Shown: in pieces, positions 7,141 to 17,530 of the stretch | Numbering within the stretch: position 1 is the first letter of the stretch | Layout: every line of letters begins with the position of its first letter | Translations under genes and position numbers: made by a program | The notes under the pieces: model-generated | The model's input: only the letters and a program-made list of their open reading frames with translations | What the model was told of the DNA's origin: nothing | Databases searched by the model: none | Assembly: GCF_003339685.1 (NCBI RefSeq) | Contig: NZ_QPKI01000017.1 | Coordinates: 1-64,000 of the forward strand | Length of the DNA stretch: 64,000 bases | Reading direction: 5' to 3' | Source of the DNA: Halomonas sp. DQ26W | GTDB lineage: Bacteria > Pseudomonadota > Gammaproteobacteria > Pseudomonadales > Halomonadaceae

Positions 7141-10100
7141 ATGGCCAGGGATGGAAATGTGAACAGGGCAGCTCGGTTAACCGGTATTGCGCTGGCGGGC
7201 GTGGTGCTGCTTCTGGTGGCTGCAGGCTTGCTGCTGCTGGAATCGTCGTGGATGCGCGAATGGTTGGAGCGGCAGGCCAGTCAGCAGCTCGGTCGTGAGG
7301 TCGAAATTGTTGGTCATAGCATCGGCTGGGGAGCGCCCGTGACGCTGCAGCTCGATGAAGTGGGCATTGCCAACGCTGAATGGGCAGAAGAAGAGCCGTT
7401 GGCGCGCATGTACGAGCTGTCGATCACTCTCAATGTCCGTGCGCTGCTGCAAGGCAGGGTGGAGCTGGACCATATCGCCATCGATCAGCCGGTGCTTCAC
7501 TTGATTCGTCGAGAGGATGGCTCCAGTAACTGGGAGGGAATATTCGAAGGCGACGATCCGAAGGAGCAGGGCGAAGATGACGAGCCCCTGTGGCCTGACA
7601 TGTTCAACATCGGCGAGGGGCATCTGGTCTACCGCGATGCGGTCCTGGGTCTTCAGCTCGATGCCGTCTTCCAGACGCCGGAAGCGGGCGCGATGGAGGG
7701 GCTAAGCCTGGAGATTTGGGGGGATGGACGACTCCAGGAAGACGAACTGCAATATCGGGGGCGGGTGCATTATCTGCGGGCGGAGGATTACCTTCATGTG
7801 GAGTCGATGGATGGACGGGTCGGCAATGACCTGTTCTCCGGTGCCCTGGAGCTGGATCTCGACCTGGATGTGCTTTCCTTCGAAGCGCGACTCGATATGG
7901 TCGAACTGGACCTGGAGCGCTGGGTCAATGACACGGACAGTCCCTTTCCCGGCCCTGAATGGGAGCATGAACTGGCCGAAGTGATGGCTGCGCTGGGGAC
8001 GTACGAGGCAGTACTGGATGTTGCTGTGGAGGAGCTGCGCTATGGCGATCAGGTTCTTCATGGGCTGATCCTTCAGGGCCGGGCCGATGAGGGTAGTGTC
8101 GTCATTGACCGCCTTGAGGCGGAGCAGCGAGTAGAGGGTGAGGAGTCGCCACGGGCACTCGAGGCGGAGGGCCGCATCGAGTTACATGAGCAGCGCCCGG
8201 TAGCCGCCATGTCGGCACGATTCGACACCTTCGACTTGACCGCGGCCCTGGCACCGCTGGGGCTGACTGAGGTGGGCATAGTCGATGGTCGGTTCAATGC
8301 CCGGCTGCAGGAAGGGGTGCTGCAGTTTGAGGATACTGTTCTTGACTATCGCGTACCGGCCTGGGAGCTGGCGCTTTCGCTGAGTGCCGAGTCGCGCGAG
8401 GTCGACCATAGCGACAGGCCGGCGGTGCGATTGGTCGGCGACGGTGCCTATGAGGGACAGCCGATCAAATATGACCTCACGGTGGGACCTGTCGGCCTAG
8501 TCGATGAGGCGGCAAACTATCCGCTGGTCGGGGAGTTGAGCGCGGGCGATACCCTGCTGCAGATGGATGGGCGCCTGGTGCGCCCCTTCGAGTCAGAGGC
8601 GATTGAAGGCGACGTTCGCCTGGAGGGGCCTACGCCCGAGGCGGTCGCTGCACTATTCGGGGTCAATTTACCGACACTGCCACCCTATTGGCTTGAAGCC
8701 TACCTGCGATACAGCGACAACGTGCTGAGCCTCGACGATGCTCAAGGGCACATCGACGAACTTCAACTGACGGGCGACCTGACGGCAGATCTCGGGCGTG
8801 ACGTGCCGCACATCGCAACCCGCATTTACACCGAGGAGCTGGACCTCGACCGCTGGATGCCGGATGAGGCTGCGGATGACCCCTCGGCTTGGGATGATTT
8901 GGGCCCAGGGCATGACTGGGACCGAGACCTGGCCGAGGCGCTGCAGGGCCTGAACGGGTATGACGCGGAGTTCGATCTGGCGTTCGACCGGCTCCTCTAT
9001 GATGGACAGATCCTGCACGAGGTGACATTTGAAGGGCGAGTCGATGGGCCGCGGCTCACCATTGTGCACTTTCATGCCCATCAGGAAGAGGTCGGGGGGC
9101 AGCAGGGGGCCCTGACCCTGGAGGGATGGGCCGAAGAGCGGGACCAGCGGTTGGCGGCGAGCATTTCGGCCCAGCTCGATCAGGTCAATCTCGGCATGGC
9201 GCTGAATCCGCTAGGCCTGGGCGGAGACGGGATCTTGTCCGGCCGGCTCAACGTGACGGTGGTAGAGGGCGGGCTGCGGTTCGAGGACACGGCGCTGAAC
9301 TATCACGCCACACAGTGGGATCTGGCGCTTTCCCTGCAGGCCAGTTCGGTGGAGGGGGCCGACACCCCCGGCGTACACCTGGTCGGTGACGGCACCTATG
9401 AGCAGGAGCCGTTTGCCTACGACCTGGTCGTAGGGGGACTGCTCGGCCTGGCCGTCGACGAGACACCCTATCCGGTGACCGGTGAGCTGAGTGCCCGCGA
9501 CACCCGGCTGTACATCAATGGCAGCGTCGTCCGCCCCTTCGCGCTGGAATCGGTGGAGGGCGATGCCCGGCTAGAAGGCCCCACCCCGGCGGAGCTGACC
9601 GAACTCACCGGCATCAGCCTGCCGGACCTGCCGCCCTATGAGGTCGCCGGCTACCTGCGCTACAGCGACGGTCTCCTGAACCTGGATGGGCTGGAGGGGA
9701 GCGTCGGTACCAGCGACGTCGCCGGTGATCTGCGTCTGCGTCTGGGTGAGCGGAATCAGGTGTGGGCCACCCTGACCTCTGAGTGGGTCGATGTCGATGA
9801 GCTGCTGGGTATCGAGCCGGAAAACGGGCCGGATGAAGCGGCATCTTCCGATCAGCAGTCCTGGATAGCCGACGTAGAACGCCACCAGAGGATCTTCTCT
9901 GATCATCATTGGGACCTGGAGGCGCTGCGCAATACCGACGCCGTACTCGACTACCGTGCCGCCGAGGTCCACTCCCGGTACGCACCGCTCAACGATCTTA
10001 GTCTTGACCTCGAGTTGGAGCAGGGGGTGATGACAGTCTCACCGCTGCGAGTGGGGCTCGGCGGGGGCCAGGTTTATGCCGCCTGGGTATTGGATGCGCA

Positions 10101-10770
10101 TCAGGAGGCTGTCGTGGGCGAGTTGGAGCTGGAGATCAGCCAGGTGAATCTCGCCGCACTGCTGGACGAGGCAGGGCTTCCCGATGTGGCCGAAGACACT
10201 CTCGGCATCATCGGCGGTCACGGTGAGTTCGATTTTCGCGGCCGCTCGATGGCCGAGCTCATGGCCGGGCTCGACGGCGAGCTGAAGCTGGCCATGTCCC
10301 AGGGTTGGCTGGATATCATCGCCGCGGAACTCATGCCCCTGAATGTCGCCAACGCCTTCGTGGAAGCGCTATCCGGGCAAGATGGGCAGGTGCGCCTGGA
10401 ATGCAGTTACGTCCACTTCAAGGCCGACAATGGCCTGGTCACCCTGGAGAATTTCTTCATGGCCACCGAGATTGCCCACTTCGTGGGTGCCGGGGCAATG
10501 AGCCTGGCCACCGAGGAACTGGACATGGCGTTTGAAGGCCACAACAGGGAAGTCACCTTTTTTACGGCCAATACCCCGGTCAAGCTTGAAGGGTCACTGA
10601 GCAACCTGGAGGTGGAGGTAGTGACCCCTGAATTGCTGACACGGGGGGTGCTCTCTGCACTAGGTGCCCTGGTCGCGCCGCCGCTGGCGATCCTGCCCTG
10701 GATCGACCCCGGCGGCGGGGAAGACGTGGGGATGGGCTGTGATGAGGCGCTGGCGCAATACCATGAATAG
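7141..10770 (+). CDS. AsmA-family protein with internal duplication
   Basis: This 1209-residue protein has one N-terminal membrane helix (about residues 14-34, GIALAGVVLLLVAAGLLLLE) and then a long, beta-rich periplasmic body ending in the AsmA C-terminal region (about residues 1000-1170, with GEFDFRGRSMAELMAGLDGE). AsmA-like proteins such as TamB, YhdP and AsmA are bridge-like envelope proteins linked to lipid transport and outer-membrane assembly. Two central blocks of about 317 residues, near 262-578 and 579-895, are clear tandem copies: both carry RYSD, LEGPTP and VRPF motifs in the same order. I chose the ATG at 7141 because AAGGG precedes it at good distance; an ATG at 7123 is in frame but lacks a ribosome binding site. 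The gene stands alone. Confidence 0.88.
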   Translation: MARDGNVNRAARLTGIALAGVVLLLVAAGLLLLESSWMREWLERQASQQLGREVEIVGHSIGWGAPVTLQLDEVGIANAEWAEEEPLARMYELSITLNVRALLQGRVELDHIAIDQPVLHLIRREDGSSNWEGIFEGDDPKEQGEDDEPLWPDMFNIGEGHLVYRDAVLGLQLDAVFQTPEAGAMEGLSLEIWGDGRLQEDELQYRGRVHYLRAEDYLHVESMDGRVGNDLFSGALELDLDLDVLSFEARLDMVELDLERWVNDTDSPFPGPEWEHELAEVMAALGTYEAVLDVAVEELRYGDQVLHGLILQGRADEGSVVIDRLEAEQRVEGEESPRALEAEGRIELHEQRPVAAMSARFDTFDLTAALAPLGLTEVGIVDGRFNARLQEGVLQFEDTVLDYRVPAWELALSLSAESREVDHSDRPAVRLVGDGAYEGQPIKYDLTVGPVGLVDEAANYPLVGELSAGDTLLQMDGRLVRPFESEAIEGDVRLEGPTPEAVAALFGVNLPTLPPYWLEAYLRYSDNVLSLDDAQGHIDELQLTGDLTADLGRDVPHIATRIYTEELDLDRWMPDEAADDPSAWDDLGPGHDWDRDLAEALQGLNGYDAEFDLAFDRLLYDGQILHEVTFEGRVDGPRLTIVHFHAHQEEVGGQQGALTLEGWAEERDQRLAASISAQLDQVNLGMALNPLGLGGDGILSGRLNVTVVEGGLRFEDTALNYHATQWDLALSLQASSVEGADTPGVHLVGDGTYEQEPFAYDLVVGGLLGLAVDETPYPVTGELSARDTRLYINGSVVRPFALESVEGDARLEGPTPAELTELTGISLPDLPPYEVAGYLRYSDGLLNLDGLEGSVGTSDVAGDLRLRLGERNQVWATLTSEWVDVDELLGIEPENGPDEAASSDQQSWIADVERHQRIFSDHHWDLEALRNTDAVLDYRAAEVHSRYAPLNDLSLDLELEQGVMTVSPLRVGLGGGQVYAAWVLDAHQEAVVGELELEISQVNLAALLDEAGLPDVAEDTLGIIGGHGEFDFRGRSMAELMAGLDGELKLAMSQGWLDIIAAELMPLNVANAFVEALSGQDGQVRLECSYVHFKADNGLVTLENFFMATEIAHFVGAGAMSLATEELDMAFEGHNREVTFFTANTPVKLEGSLSNLEVEVVTPELLTRGVLSALGALVAPPLAILPWIDPGGGEDVGMGCDEALAQYHE

Positions 10771-10813
10771 CAGGATGGCGTCTGGCTAACTCGGTGTTCG
10801 TTATTTCAGGCCA

Positions 10814-11686
10814 CTATTTCAGCACCACTTCGCCAAGGGCGCGGGTCAGTCGCTCCAGTACGGCGCCGCTATGGCGCCAGAAGTGCCAGTAGAGCGGTAC
10901 CGAAAGCGATTCGCCCGGTGCGATGCTGGCCAGCCTGCCCTCCGCCATCAGTGCATCCGCCTGCATCATCTGCGGGATCATGCCGTAGCCCATGCCGGCG
11001 AGGGCCAGCCGCACGAAGCCCTCCGAAGAGGGGCAGAGGTGATAGGGAAAACTGCCGTGGTAGCCGCACTGGGCAAGGAAGCGATGCTGCAACTGGTCGT
11101 GGGGGCCGAAGACGATGGCGGGTGCCTGGCGGAAGGCGTCGATGGAAGGGCCATGGGGGAAGTGGCGAGCGATATAGTCCGGTGTGGCCAGCGGGTGATA
11201 GGCCATCTCGCCAAGGGGCACACAGCGAGCCCCGGCGATGGGTTGGGGGCTGGCACACAGGCAGGCGGCGACATCGCCGTCGCGCAGCCGCTTGAGCCCC
11301 ACGTCCTGGTCCTCGACCACCAGGTCCAGCAGCAGGCCTTCGGCCCGGCATAGCTCACCCACGGCGTCTGCCCACCAGGTTACCAGGCTGTCGGCGTTGA
11401 TCGCGATACGCAGCCTGGGAGCGGACTCCTCCAGGGTGGGCAGGGTGGATCGCAGGTCCCGCTCGAGCAGCTGTACCTGCTGATAGTGATTGAGCAACCG
11501 CTGACCGGCGGGGGTGGGGTGCAGTTCGGGATGACGGATTAGCACCGGCTGACCCAGGCGGACCTCCAGCGACTTGATACGTTGGGAAACCGCCGACTGC
11601 GAGAGCCCCAAGGCATCGCCGGCGCGCTCGAATCCCCCGCATTCGATGACCGTGGCCAGGGCGTGAAGGAGCTTGTAGTCCAGCAT
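10814..11686 (-). CDS. lysG: LysR-family regulator, LysG/ArgP type
   Basis: The 290-residue protein has the LysR build: a winged helix-turn-helix at residues 1-60 (FERAGDALGLSQSAVSQRIK) and an effector domain from about residue 90. Sequence and divergent position beside a LysE/ArgO exporter mark it as the LysG/ArgP kind, which senses basic amino acids (lysine, arginine) and switches on the exporter when they build up. The intergenic region holds spaced TTATTAG elements suited to LysR binding. The product ends just before a 43-base gap to the convergent AsmA gene. Exact ligand is inferred. Confidence 0.85.
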   Translation of the reverse strand: MLDYKLLHALATVIECGGFERAGDALGLSQSAVSQRIKSLEVRLGQPVLIRHPELHPTPAGQRLLNHYQQVQLLERDLRSTLPTLEESAPRLRIAINADSLVTWWADAVGELCRAEGLLLDLVVEDQDVGLKRLRDGDVAACLCASPQPIAGARCVPLGEMAYHPLATPDYIARHFPHGPSIDAFRQAPAIVFGPHDQLQHRFLAQCGYHGSFPYHLCPSSEGFVRLALAGMGYGMIPQMMQADALMAEGRLASIAPGESLSVPLYWHFWRHSGAVLERLTRALGEVVLK

Positions 11687-11710
11687 GGGTCCCCCGGTAT
11701 TAGAAAAATG

Positions 11711-11759
11711 TTATTAGTAAAGCTGATGCATTATTAGCAGTATGATTTTTCAGTATACT
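11711..11759 (+). promoter_or_regulatory. Probable lysE promoter with TTATTAG direct repeats
   Basis: TTATTA at 11731-11736 and TATACT at 11754-11759 are separated by 17 bases, a good sigma-70 match pointing at the exporter gene. TTATTAG occurs at 11711 and again at 11731, exactly 20 bases apart, and the second copy overlaps the -35 box. A regulator of the LysR type bound there could contact RNA polymerase. Binding by the neighbouring LysG is inferred. Confidence 0.55.
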
Positions 11760-11817
11760 CCTCCGCCCTTATGCTTGCCGCATTCAACAACAGGAATCTC
11801 TGAAGGAGGGGCAGGCG

Positions 11818-12423
11818 ATGCTGGAGAGTTACCTCACTGGGCTGGTGGTGTGCGGCGGGATCATCATTGCCATCGGGGCACAGAACGCCTACGTGCTGGG
11901 CCTGGCTGTCAGGCGTGAGCATCACTGGTGGTCGGCCGGACTCTGCATGGGTACCGATGTGGTGCTGCTGACGGCCGGCATGTTCGGCGTCAGCGCGCTT
12001 CTGTTGACCATGCCGAACGCTATGGAGGCAATGCGCTGGATGGGGGTGGCATTTCTATCCTGGCTTGCTGTCCAGGCGTTCTATCGGGCTGCAACCGGGC
12101 GCCAGGCGCTGACGGCATCGAAGGCGGGTGGGCGCAGCCTGAAGCATGTGCTGTTCGCCACCCTGGCGGTGACGGTTCTCAATCCCCAGGTCTACCTTGA
12201 TACCCTGCTGCTGATCCCCGCCATCGGCGCCCAGCAGGAGAGCGCAACGACCTTTGTGGCCGGCGCCAGCACCGCCTCTATCCTGTGGTTCAGCCTGCTG
12301 GCCTGGGGTGGCGCGCTGCTGTCGCCCTGGCTTTCTCGCCCCCTTGCCTGGCGCCTGATCGATGGCGTGATAGGGCTGATGATGGCCGCGGTGGCGCTCC
12401 ACCTGGTTCGCAATGGGGTGTAG
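11818..12423 (+). CDS. lysE: LysE/ArgO-family basic amino acid exporter
   Basis: The 201-residue inner-membrane protein has about six hydrophobic segments and the family signatures IIIAIGAQNAYVLG near the start and TVLNPQVYLDTLLLI at residues 120-135. LysE and ArgO export lysine and arginine when peptide breakdown or mutation floods the cell with them. It is preceded by GAAGGAGGGGCAGGCG, a strong ribosome binding site, and is divergent from its likely activator gene. lysE and argO cannot be told apart from sequence alone, so the symbol denotes the family. Confidence 0.88.
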   Translation: MLESYLTGLVVCGGIIIAIGAQNAYVLGLAVRREHHWWSAGLCMGTDVVLLTAGMFGVSALLLTMPNAMEAMRWMGVAFLSWLAVQAFYRAATGRQALTASKAGGRSLKHVLFATLAVTVLNPQVYLDTLLLIPAIGAQQESATTFVAGASTASILWFSLLAWGGALLSPWLSRPLAWRLIDGVIGLMMAAVALHLVRNGV

Positions 12424-12424
12424 A

Positions 12425-12781
12425 TCAGTCGAGAGCCGACTCCAGCCATGCCTCATGACCGCAGCTCAGGCAGTGATAGAACGCCTCGAAGCCGGTGTCT
12501 GAATCGATCGATTCACGCATCATGCCCTTCTGAAAGGTGAAGGTTCGCAGTGAACAGACCGGGCAGCGGATATCTACATGGCGAGGCGCGAGGGGCGGCG
12601 CCTTTATCGGGGATATTGGGGTTTTCGGCTGGGCCGTGGCCTCTGCCGCCACGTGGTCGAGATCGGCGCCGAGCTTGGCCGCCAGCTGCCGAGCGGCCTC
12701 GGCCTGCTCGCCTTCCGCCAGGTTCGCCAGCATCCTGATCCCCTCCTTGACGGCTTCCAGCCGGGATGTGATATCGGCCAT
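12425..12781 (-). CDS. Hypothetical protein with a C-terminal zinc ribbon
   Basis: The 118-residue protein has a helical N-terminus (residues 5-45), a Pro-rich linker, and a four-Cys ribbon: CPVC near residue 73 and CLSC near residue 107, flanked by residues typical of small zinc-binding folds. No enzyme motif is visible. I chose the ATG at 12781 because AGGAG lies 8 bases before it; a longer frame up to 12814 has no such site. The gene ends 2 bases after the stop of the convergent exporter gene. Confidence 0.6.
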   Translation of the reverse strand: MADITSRLEAVKEGIRMLANLAEGEQAEAARQLAAKLGADLDHVAAEATAQPKTPISPIKAPPLAPRHVDIRCPVCSLRTFTFQKGMMRESIDSDTGFEAFYHCLSCGHEAWLESALD

Positions 12782-12929
12782 GGCGCTCTCCTGCGGGTTG
12801 CCGAGACGTGTCACTTCGTTATATCAGCAACCCCCAACTGTCGCGAGGTGCCTGTGTGTGTCCACAAGGTAGGAGGCGCTCTCCTGCTTGTGAGGCAGCC
12901 GTTTGTTTTTTGCCGACCTCTGCCGAGCG

Positions 12930-14396
12930 TCAATCGCCGGGTCCGTGTTCCATGCAGCGCTCCACGATGGCGGGCCCTTGCTGAAGGTTGGCGCTGAGAT
13001 CCCGCAGGGCACTACGTAGCCCCTCTTCGAGTACCGGGTGATAGAACGGCATGTCGAGCATCTGGCTGACCCCCGCTCGCTGCTCCAGCGCCCAGGCCAG
13101 CAGATGGGCGATGTGTTCCATCCGTGGGCCGAAGAGCTCGCCGCCCAGGAACAGTCCCGAGCCGTGCTCGGCGTAGAGGCGCATCAGCCCGCGATTCTGC
13201 CGCAAGACCCTGGCGCGGCCCTGGTTGTCGAAGGTGGCCTCGCCCACCGCGATGCGGTCGCACCCGCCCAGACGCTGTTCGAGGACGGCGCGCCCCTGGC
13301 CAATTGTCGCCATCTGCGGGTCGGTGAAGACGATCGATAGTGGGGTGTTGCGGAGCCCGGCCCGCCGTTCCGGATAGCGGCCGGCGTTGTCTCCGGCGAT
13401 GCGGCCCTGGGTGGTGGCCTCGTGCAGCAGCGGCAACTCCTGGTTGGCGTCGCCGGCAATGAAGACGTGGCTGCCACTCTCATTCTCGTTCCGGCACTGC
13501 ATGGTGAAACGGTTATAGAAGGGAACACCGTCCTCGTTGAGCGCCAGTCCGGCATTTTCCAGGCCGAGCCGGTCAACATTGGGCCGCCGGCCGGTAGCGG
13601 CAAGCAGGTAGTCGAAGCGTTCGGTCAGCCGCTTGCCGGTATGGCGTTCCAGGAAGGTGATGATCACCTGTTCACCGTCGCGTTCGATGGTTTCCACCTT
13701 GGCTTGGGGGTCGACATAGAACTCCTCGTTGAAGGTGCGATCAGCATAGTCTCGCAGGGCCGGTTCCTGGAAGGGCCCCAGTGAGCCACGCTTGCCGAAG
13801 ATGCGCACCCGAACGCCGAGCCGATGCAGTGCCTGGCCCAGTTCCAGTCCGATGATGCCGGGACCGAACACGGCGACCGATTCCGGCAATTCGTCCCACT
13901 CGAAAACATCGTCGTTGACGATCAACCGGTCGCCTGCCGCCTCGAAGAGCTCGGGCCAACTGGTGCGAGAACCGGTGGCGATGACGATGGTGCGCGCCTG
14001 GAGACGCAGGCTCTCGCCGACGATCAGGGTGTGTGGCGCTTCGAAGCGGGCATGGCCAGCGATGCGATCGGCTGCGTCTATCCGCTTCATCGACTCCAGC
14101 ACATGGCCCACGAAACCGTCGCGTTCCTGCTTGAGCCGGGCCATGACTGCGCGACCGTCGACCTCGATCGGCCCGGTGCGCACGCCGAAGCCGCCGGCGT
14201 CCCGCGCGTGGTGGGCGGCATCGGCAGCGGCGATCAGCAGCTTCGATGGCATGCAACCTACCCGAGCACAGGTGGTACCAAGCGGTCCTCCTTCGATCAG
14301 CACGACGCTTTCGCTGTGCTTGCGGGCAGCGTGCCAGGCGCTCAGGCCGGCGCTGCCGGCTCCGATAATTGCAACATCGACTTCACGTGCTTCCAT
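12930..14396 (-). CDS. Dihydrolipoamide dehydrogenase-like flavoprotein
   Basis: The 488-residue protein is a class I pyridine nucleotide-disulfide oxidoreductase. It has an FAD-binding GAGSAGLSA near the start, the redox-active pair in GTTCARVGCMPSK, an NAD(P)-binding GPGIIGLELG about residue 180, and a C-terminal dimerisation domain with FYHPVLEE, where His and Glu form the catalytic pair. Such enzymes reoxidise dihydrolipoamide or act as general diaphorases. No lipoyl-enzyme genes are adjacent, so it is probably not the core subunit of pyruvate or oxoglutarate dehydrogenase. The start at 14396 is preceded by AGGAGAG; in-frame ATGs up to 14459 are less likely. Confidence 0.82.
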   Translation of the reverse strand: MEAREVDVAIIGAGSAGLSAWHAARKHSESVVLIEGGPLGTTCARVGCMPSKLLIAAADAAHHARDAGGFGVRTGPIEVDGRAVMARLKQERDGFVGHVLESMKRIDAADRIAGHARFEAPHTLIVGESLRLQARTIVIATGSRTSWPELFEAAGDRLIVNDDVFEWDELPESVAVFGPGIIGLELGQALHRLGVRVRIFGKRGSLGPFQEPALRDYADRTFNEEFYVDPQAKVETIERDGEQVIITFLERHTGKRLTERFDYLLAATGRRPNVDRLGLENAGLALNEDGVPFYNRFTMQCRNENESGSHVFIAGDANQELPLLHEATTQGRIAGDNAGRYPERRAGLRNTPLSIVFTDPQMATIGQGRAVLEQRLGGCDRIAVGEATFDNQGRARVLRQNRGLMRLYAEHGSGLFLGGELFGPRMEHIAHLLAWALEQRAGVSQMLDMPFYHPVLEEGLRSALRDLSANLQQGPAIVERCMEHGPGD

Positions 14397-14643
14397 CATT
14401 CTCTCCTGCATTTTCTCCCGGTCGCCAAGGGGCACCGGACCGGAGTCCGATCGACTCACTCCGTCTCAGCGTAGAACAGGATGGTGCGCGTTGGCGGGCA
14501 GGCTAAACCTTCGGCATTTCTCGCCCCTTTCTGCTATTCTGTGCGCCTTCGGTTTTCGCTCCCTTCGGCCCTTACCATGCGGCTCTCGCCCTCGTTCGCG
14601 CGTTACCCCGGCCCCCACCCCTATTTTTTGCAGGATAGCTGCC

Positions 14644-16077
<1,434 letters not shown>

Positions 16078-16125
16078 CATGCAGCAAGACGATACGCTCG
16101 TAAGGCGATATGCCAAAGTGGTGAT

Positions 16126-16992
16126 ATGAAAATACCCAAGCGATTACAACCGCTGGTTGAAGACGGCATGGTCGACGAAGTCGTCGCTCAGCTGATGAGC
16201 GGCAAGGAGGCCCAGGTCTATGTGGTTCGTGCCGGTGGTGAATTGCGTTGTGCCAAGGTCTTCAAGGAAGCCAAGCAACGCAGCTTCAAGCAGGCCGTGC
16301 AATACCAGGAAGGCCGCAAGGTCCGTAACAGCCGCCAGGGCCGGGCAATGGCCAAGAAGACCCGCTATGGCCAGAAGGAGCAGGAGCAGGCCTGGCTGAA
16401 TGCCGAGGTAGACGCGCTCTATCGGCTCGCGGCCGCGGAGGTGCGGGTGCCCAAGCCCTTCGGCTTCGTCGACGGCGTGCTGCTCATGGAAATGATCACC
16501 GACGCCGAGGGCTATGCCGCTCCGCGCCTGGACGACGTCACCCTCACCGCCGAGCAGGCCCGTGAGTATTACGCCGAGGTCATCGGCGACGTGGTGCGTA
16601 TGCTATGTGCCGGTCTGATTCATGGTGACCTCTCCGAGTTCAATGTGTTGCTGGCGCCCGACGGCCCGGTGATCATCGACCTGCCCCAAGCGGTGGATGC
16701 GGCCGGTAACAACAGCGCCGAGATGATGCTGGAGCGCGACGTCGACAACATGCGCGCCTATTTCGGACGCTACGCTCCGGAACTGCTCAATACCGACTAC
16801 GGCAAGGAAATCTGGGCGCTTTATGAAGCCGGGGAACTGCATCCGGAGGTCAAGCTGACCGGCTGCTTCGCCTACGACACCACCGCTGTGGATGTCGACG
16901 ATCTGCTGGCGGTGATCGAAGACGCCCGGGAAGAGCAGGATGAACACCTGGCAATGCTGGCCCGCAACGAACAGGGTGACGACGAGGACTGA
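16126..16992 (+). CDS. RIO-type serine protein kinase
   Basis: The 288-residue protein matches bacterial RIO1-like kinases. Visible are an ATP loop region (SGKEAQVYVV), a lysine-containing strand (GELRCAKVFK), the catalytic loop IHGDLSEFNVLL and the metal-binding IIDLPQAVD in place of DFG. RIO kinases in eukaryotes and archaea act in ribosome assembly; the bacterial role is poorly known. The C-terminus is acidic. It follows dbpA by 48 bases on the same strand, and that company with a ribosome-assembly helicase is suggestive. The MITE-like repeat follows. Confidence 0.88.
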   Translation: MKIPKRLQPLVEDGMVDEVVAQLMSGKEAQVYVVRAGGELRCAKVFKEAKQRSFKQAVQYQEGRKVRNSRQGRAMAKKTRYGQKEQEQAWLNAEVDALYRLAAAEVRVPKPFGFVDGVLLMEMITDAEGYAAPRLDDVTLTAEQAREYYAEVIGDVVRMLCAGLIHGDLSEFNVLLAPDGPVIIDLPQAVDAAGNNSAEMMLERDVDNMRAYFGRYAPELLNTDYGKEIWALYEAGELHPEVKLTGCFAYDTTAVDVDDLLAVIEDAREEQDEHLAMLARNEQGDDED

Positions 16993-17021
16993 TCCTCCCT
17001 GTTGCTGTTGTGAGTGCTGAA

Positions 17022-17265
17022 GGGAAACACTGCACAAATGCCTGCGCGAGCGAATCGCTACGTTGCGCGGTGCCGAAGTGTCGGACCGGCGGATTCCTCA
17101 CATATACCCATATGCTCCGGTTGACTCGAAGCCTTCGGCTTCTCGCTCCTTCGGAGCCATCCTGAGGATGTTTGTCGCTTCGCTCGGTTCTGTGCTCCGT
17201 GCTCCGTGCTCTGTGCTCCGTGCGCCTTGCGCTTCATCTCACTCGTCGATTTGTTCAGCGCTTCC
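17022..17265. repeat. MITE-like dispersed repeat, copy 1
   Basis: The element starts GGGAAACACTGCACAAAT and ends GATTTGTTCAGCGCTTCC, which are imperfect inverted copies of each other. The same two ends, nearly base for base over about 48 and 50 positions, bound a 144-base element at 56181-56324 in opposite orientation. Copy 1 is about 100 bases longer because of an extra middle part with small hairpins and repeated GTGCTCC units around 17190-17226. It codes for nothing. It lies between the RIO kinase gene and a DUF3008 remnant. The ends resemble those of IS5-group elements, so mobilisation by such a transposase is a guess. Confidence 0.75.
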
Positions 17266-17294
17266 GAAATACGTGCTTGAGTTGCCTTTTTTCC

Positions 17295-17443
17295 TCAGGA
17301 ATTGGCGTTATGCTTCAGCTTGGTGTTCTGCTTTGTCGAGGCCATCTTCTCCAGTTCCTGCTCATCCATCGATTCGTACATCTGCTTCGCTGCAGCGTCG
17401 AGTTCGCCGACCTTCTGCTCTCCACGCTTGACGGAAAAGGCAG
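17295..17443 (-). pseudogene. DUF3008-type small protein, 5' end lost
   Basis: Read on the minus strand the frame gives AGAAFSVKRGEQKVGELDAA, then KQMYESMDEQELEKMAS and a stop at 17295. This is the C-terminal three quarters of the roughly 60-residue DUF3008 family (usually starting MPAKSKAQQRAAGAA). The first dozen codons are replaced by unrelated sequence with an in-frame stop, so the gene has no start. The MITE-like repeat sits 30 bases beyond its stop codon. Confidence 0.6.
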
Positions 17444-17530
17444 CGCCGGCCGGTTACCGAACAACACCCCCGACGGCTGAGCCCTGGCACTGGTGTGATA
17501 GCCCAGGGAGATGATCATAAGGAGACAGTC

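Noticed and set aside
13792..14643. Long in-frame upstream extension of dbpA
   Set aside because: It is the complement of the flavoprotein gene; homology begins at the GTG at 14644.
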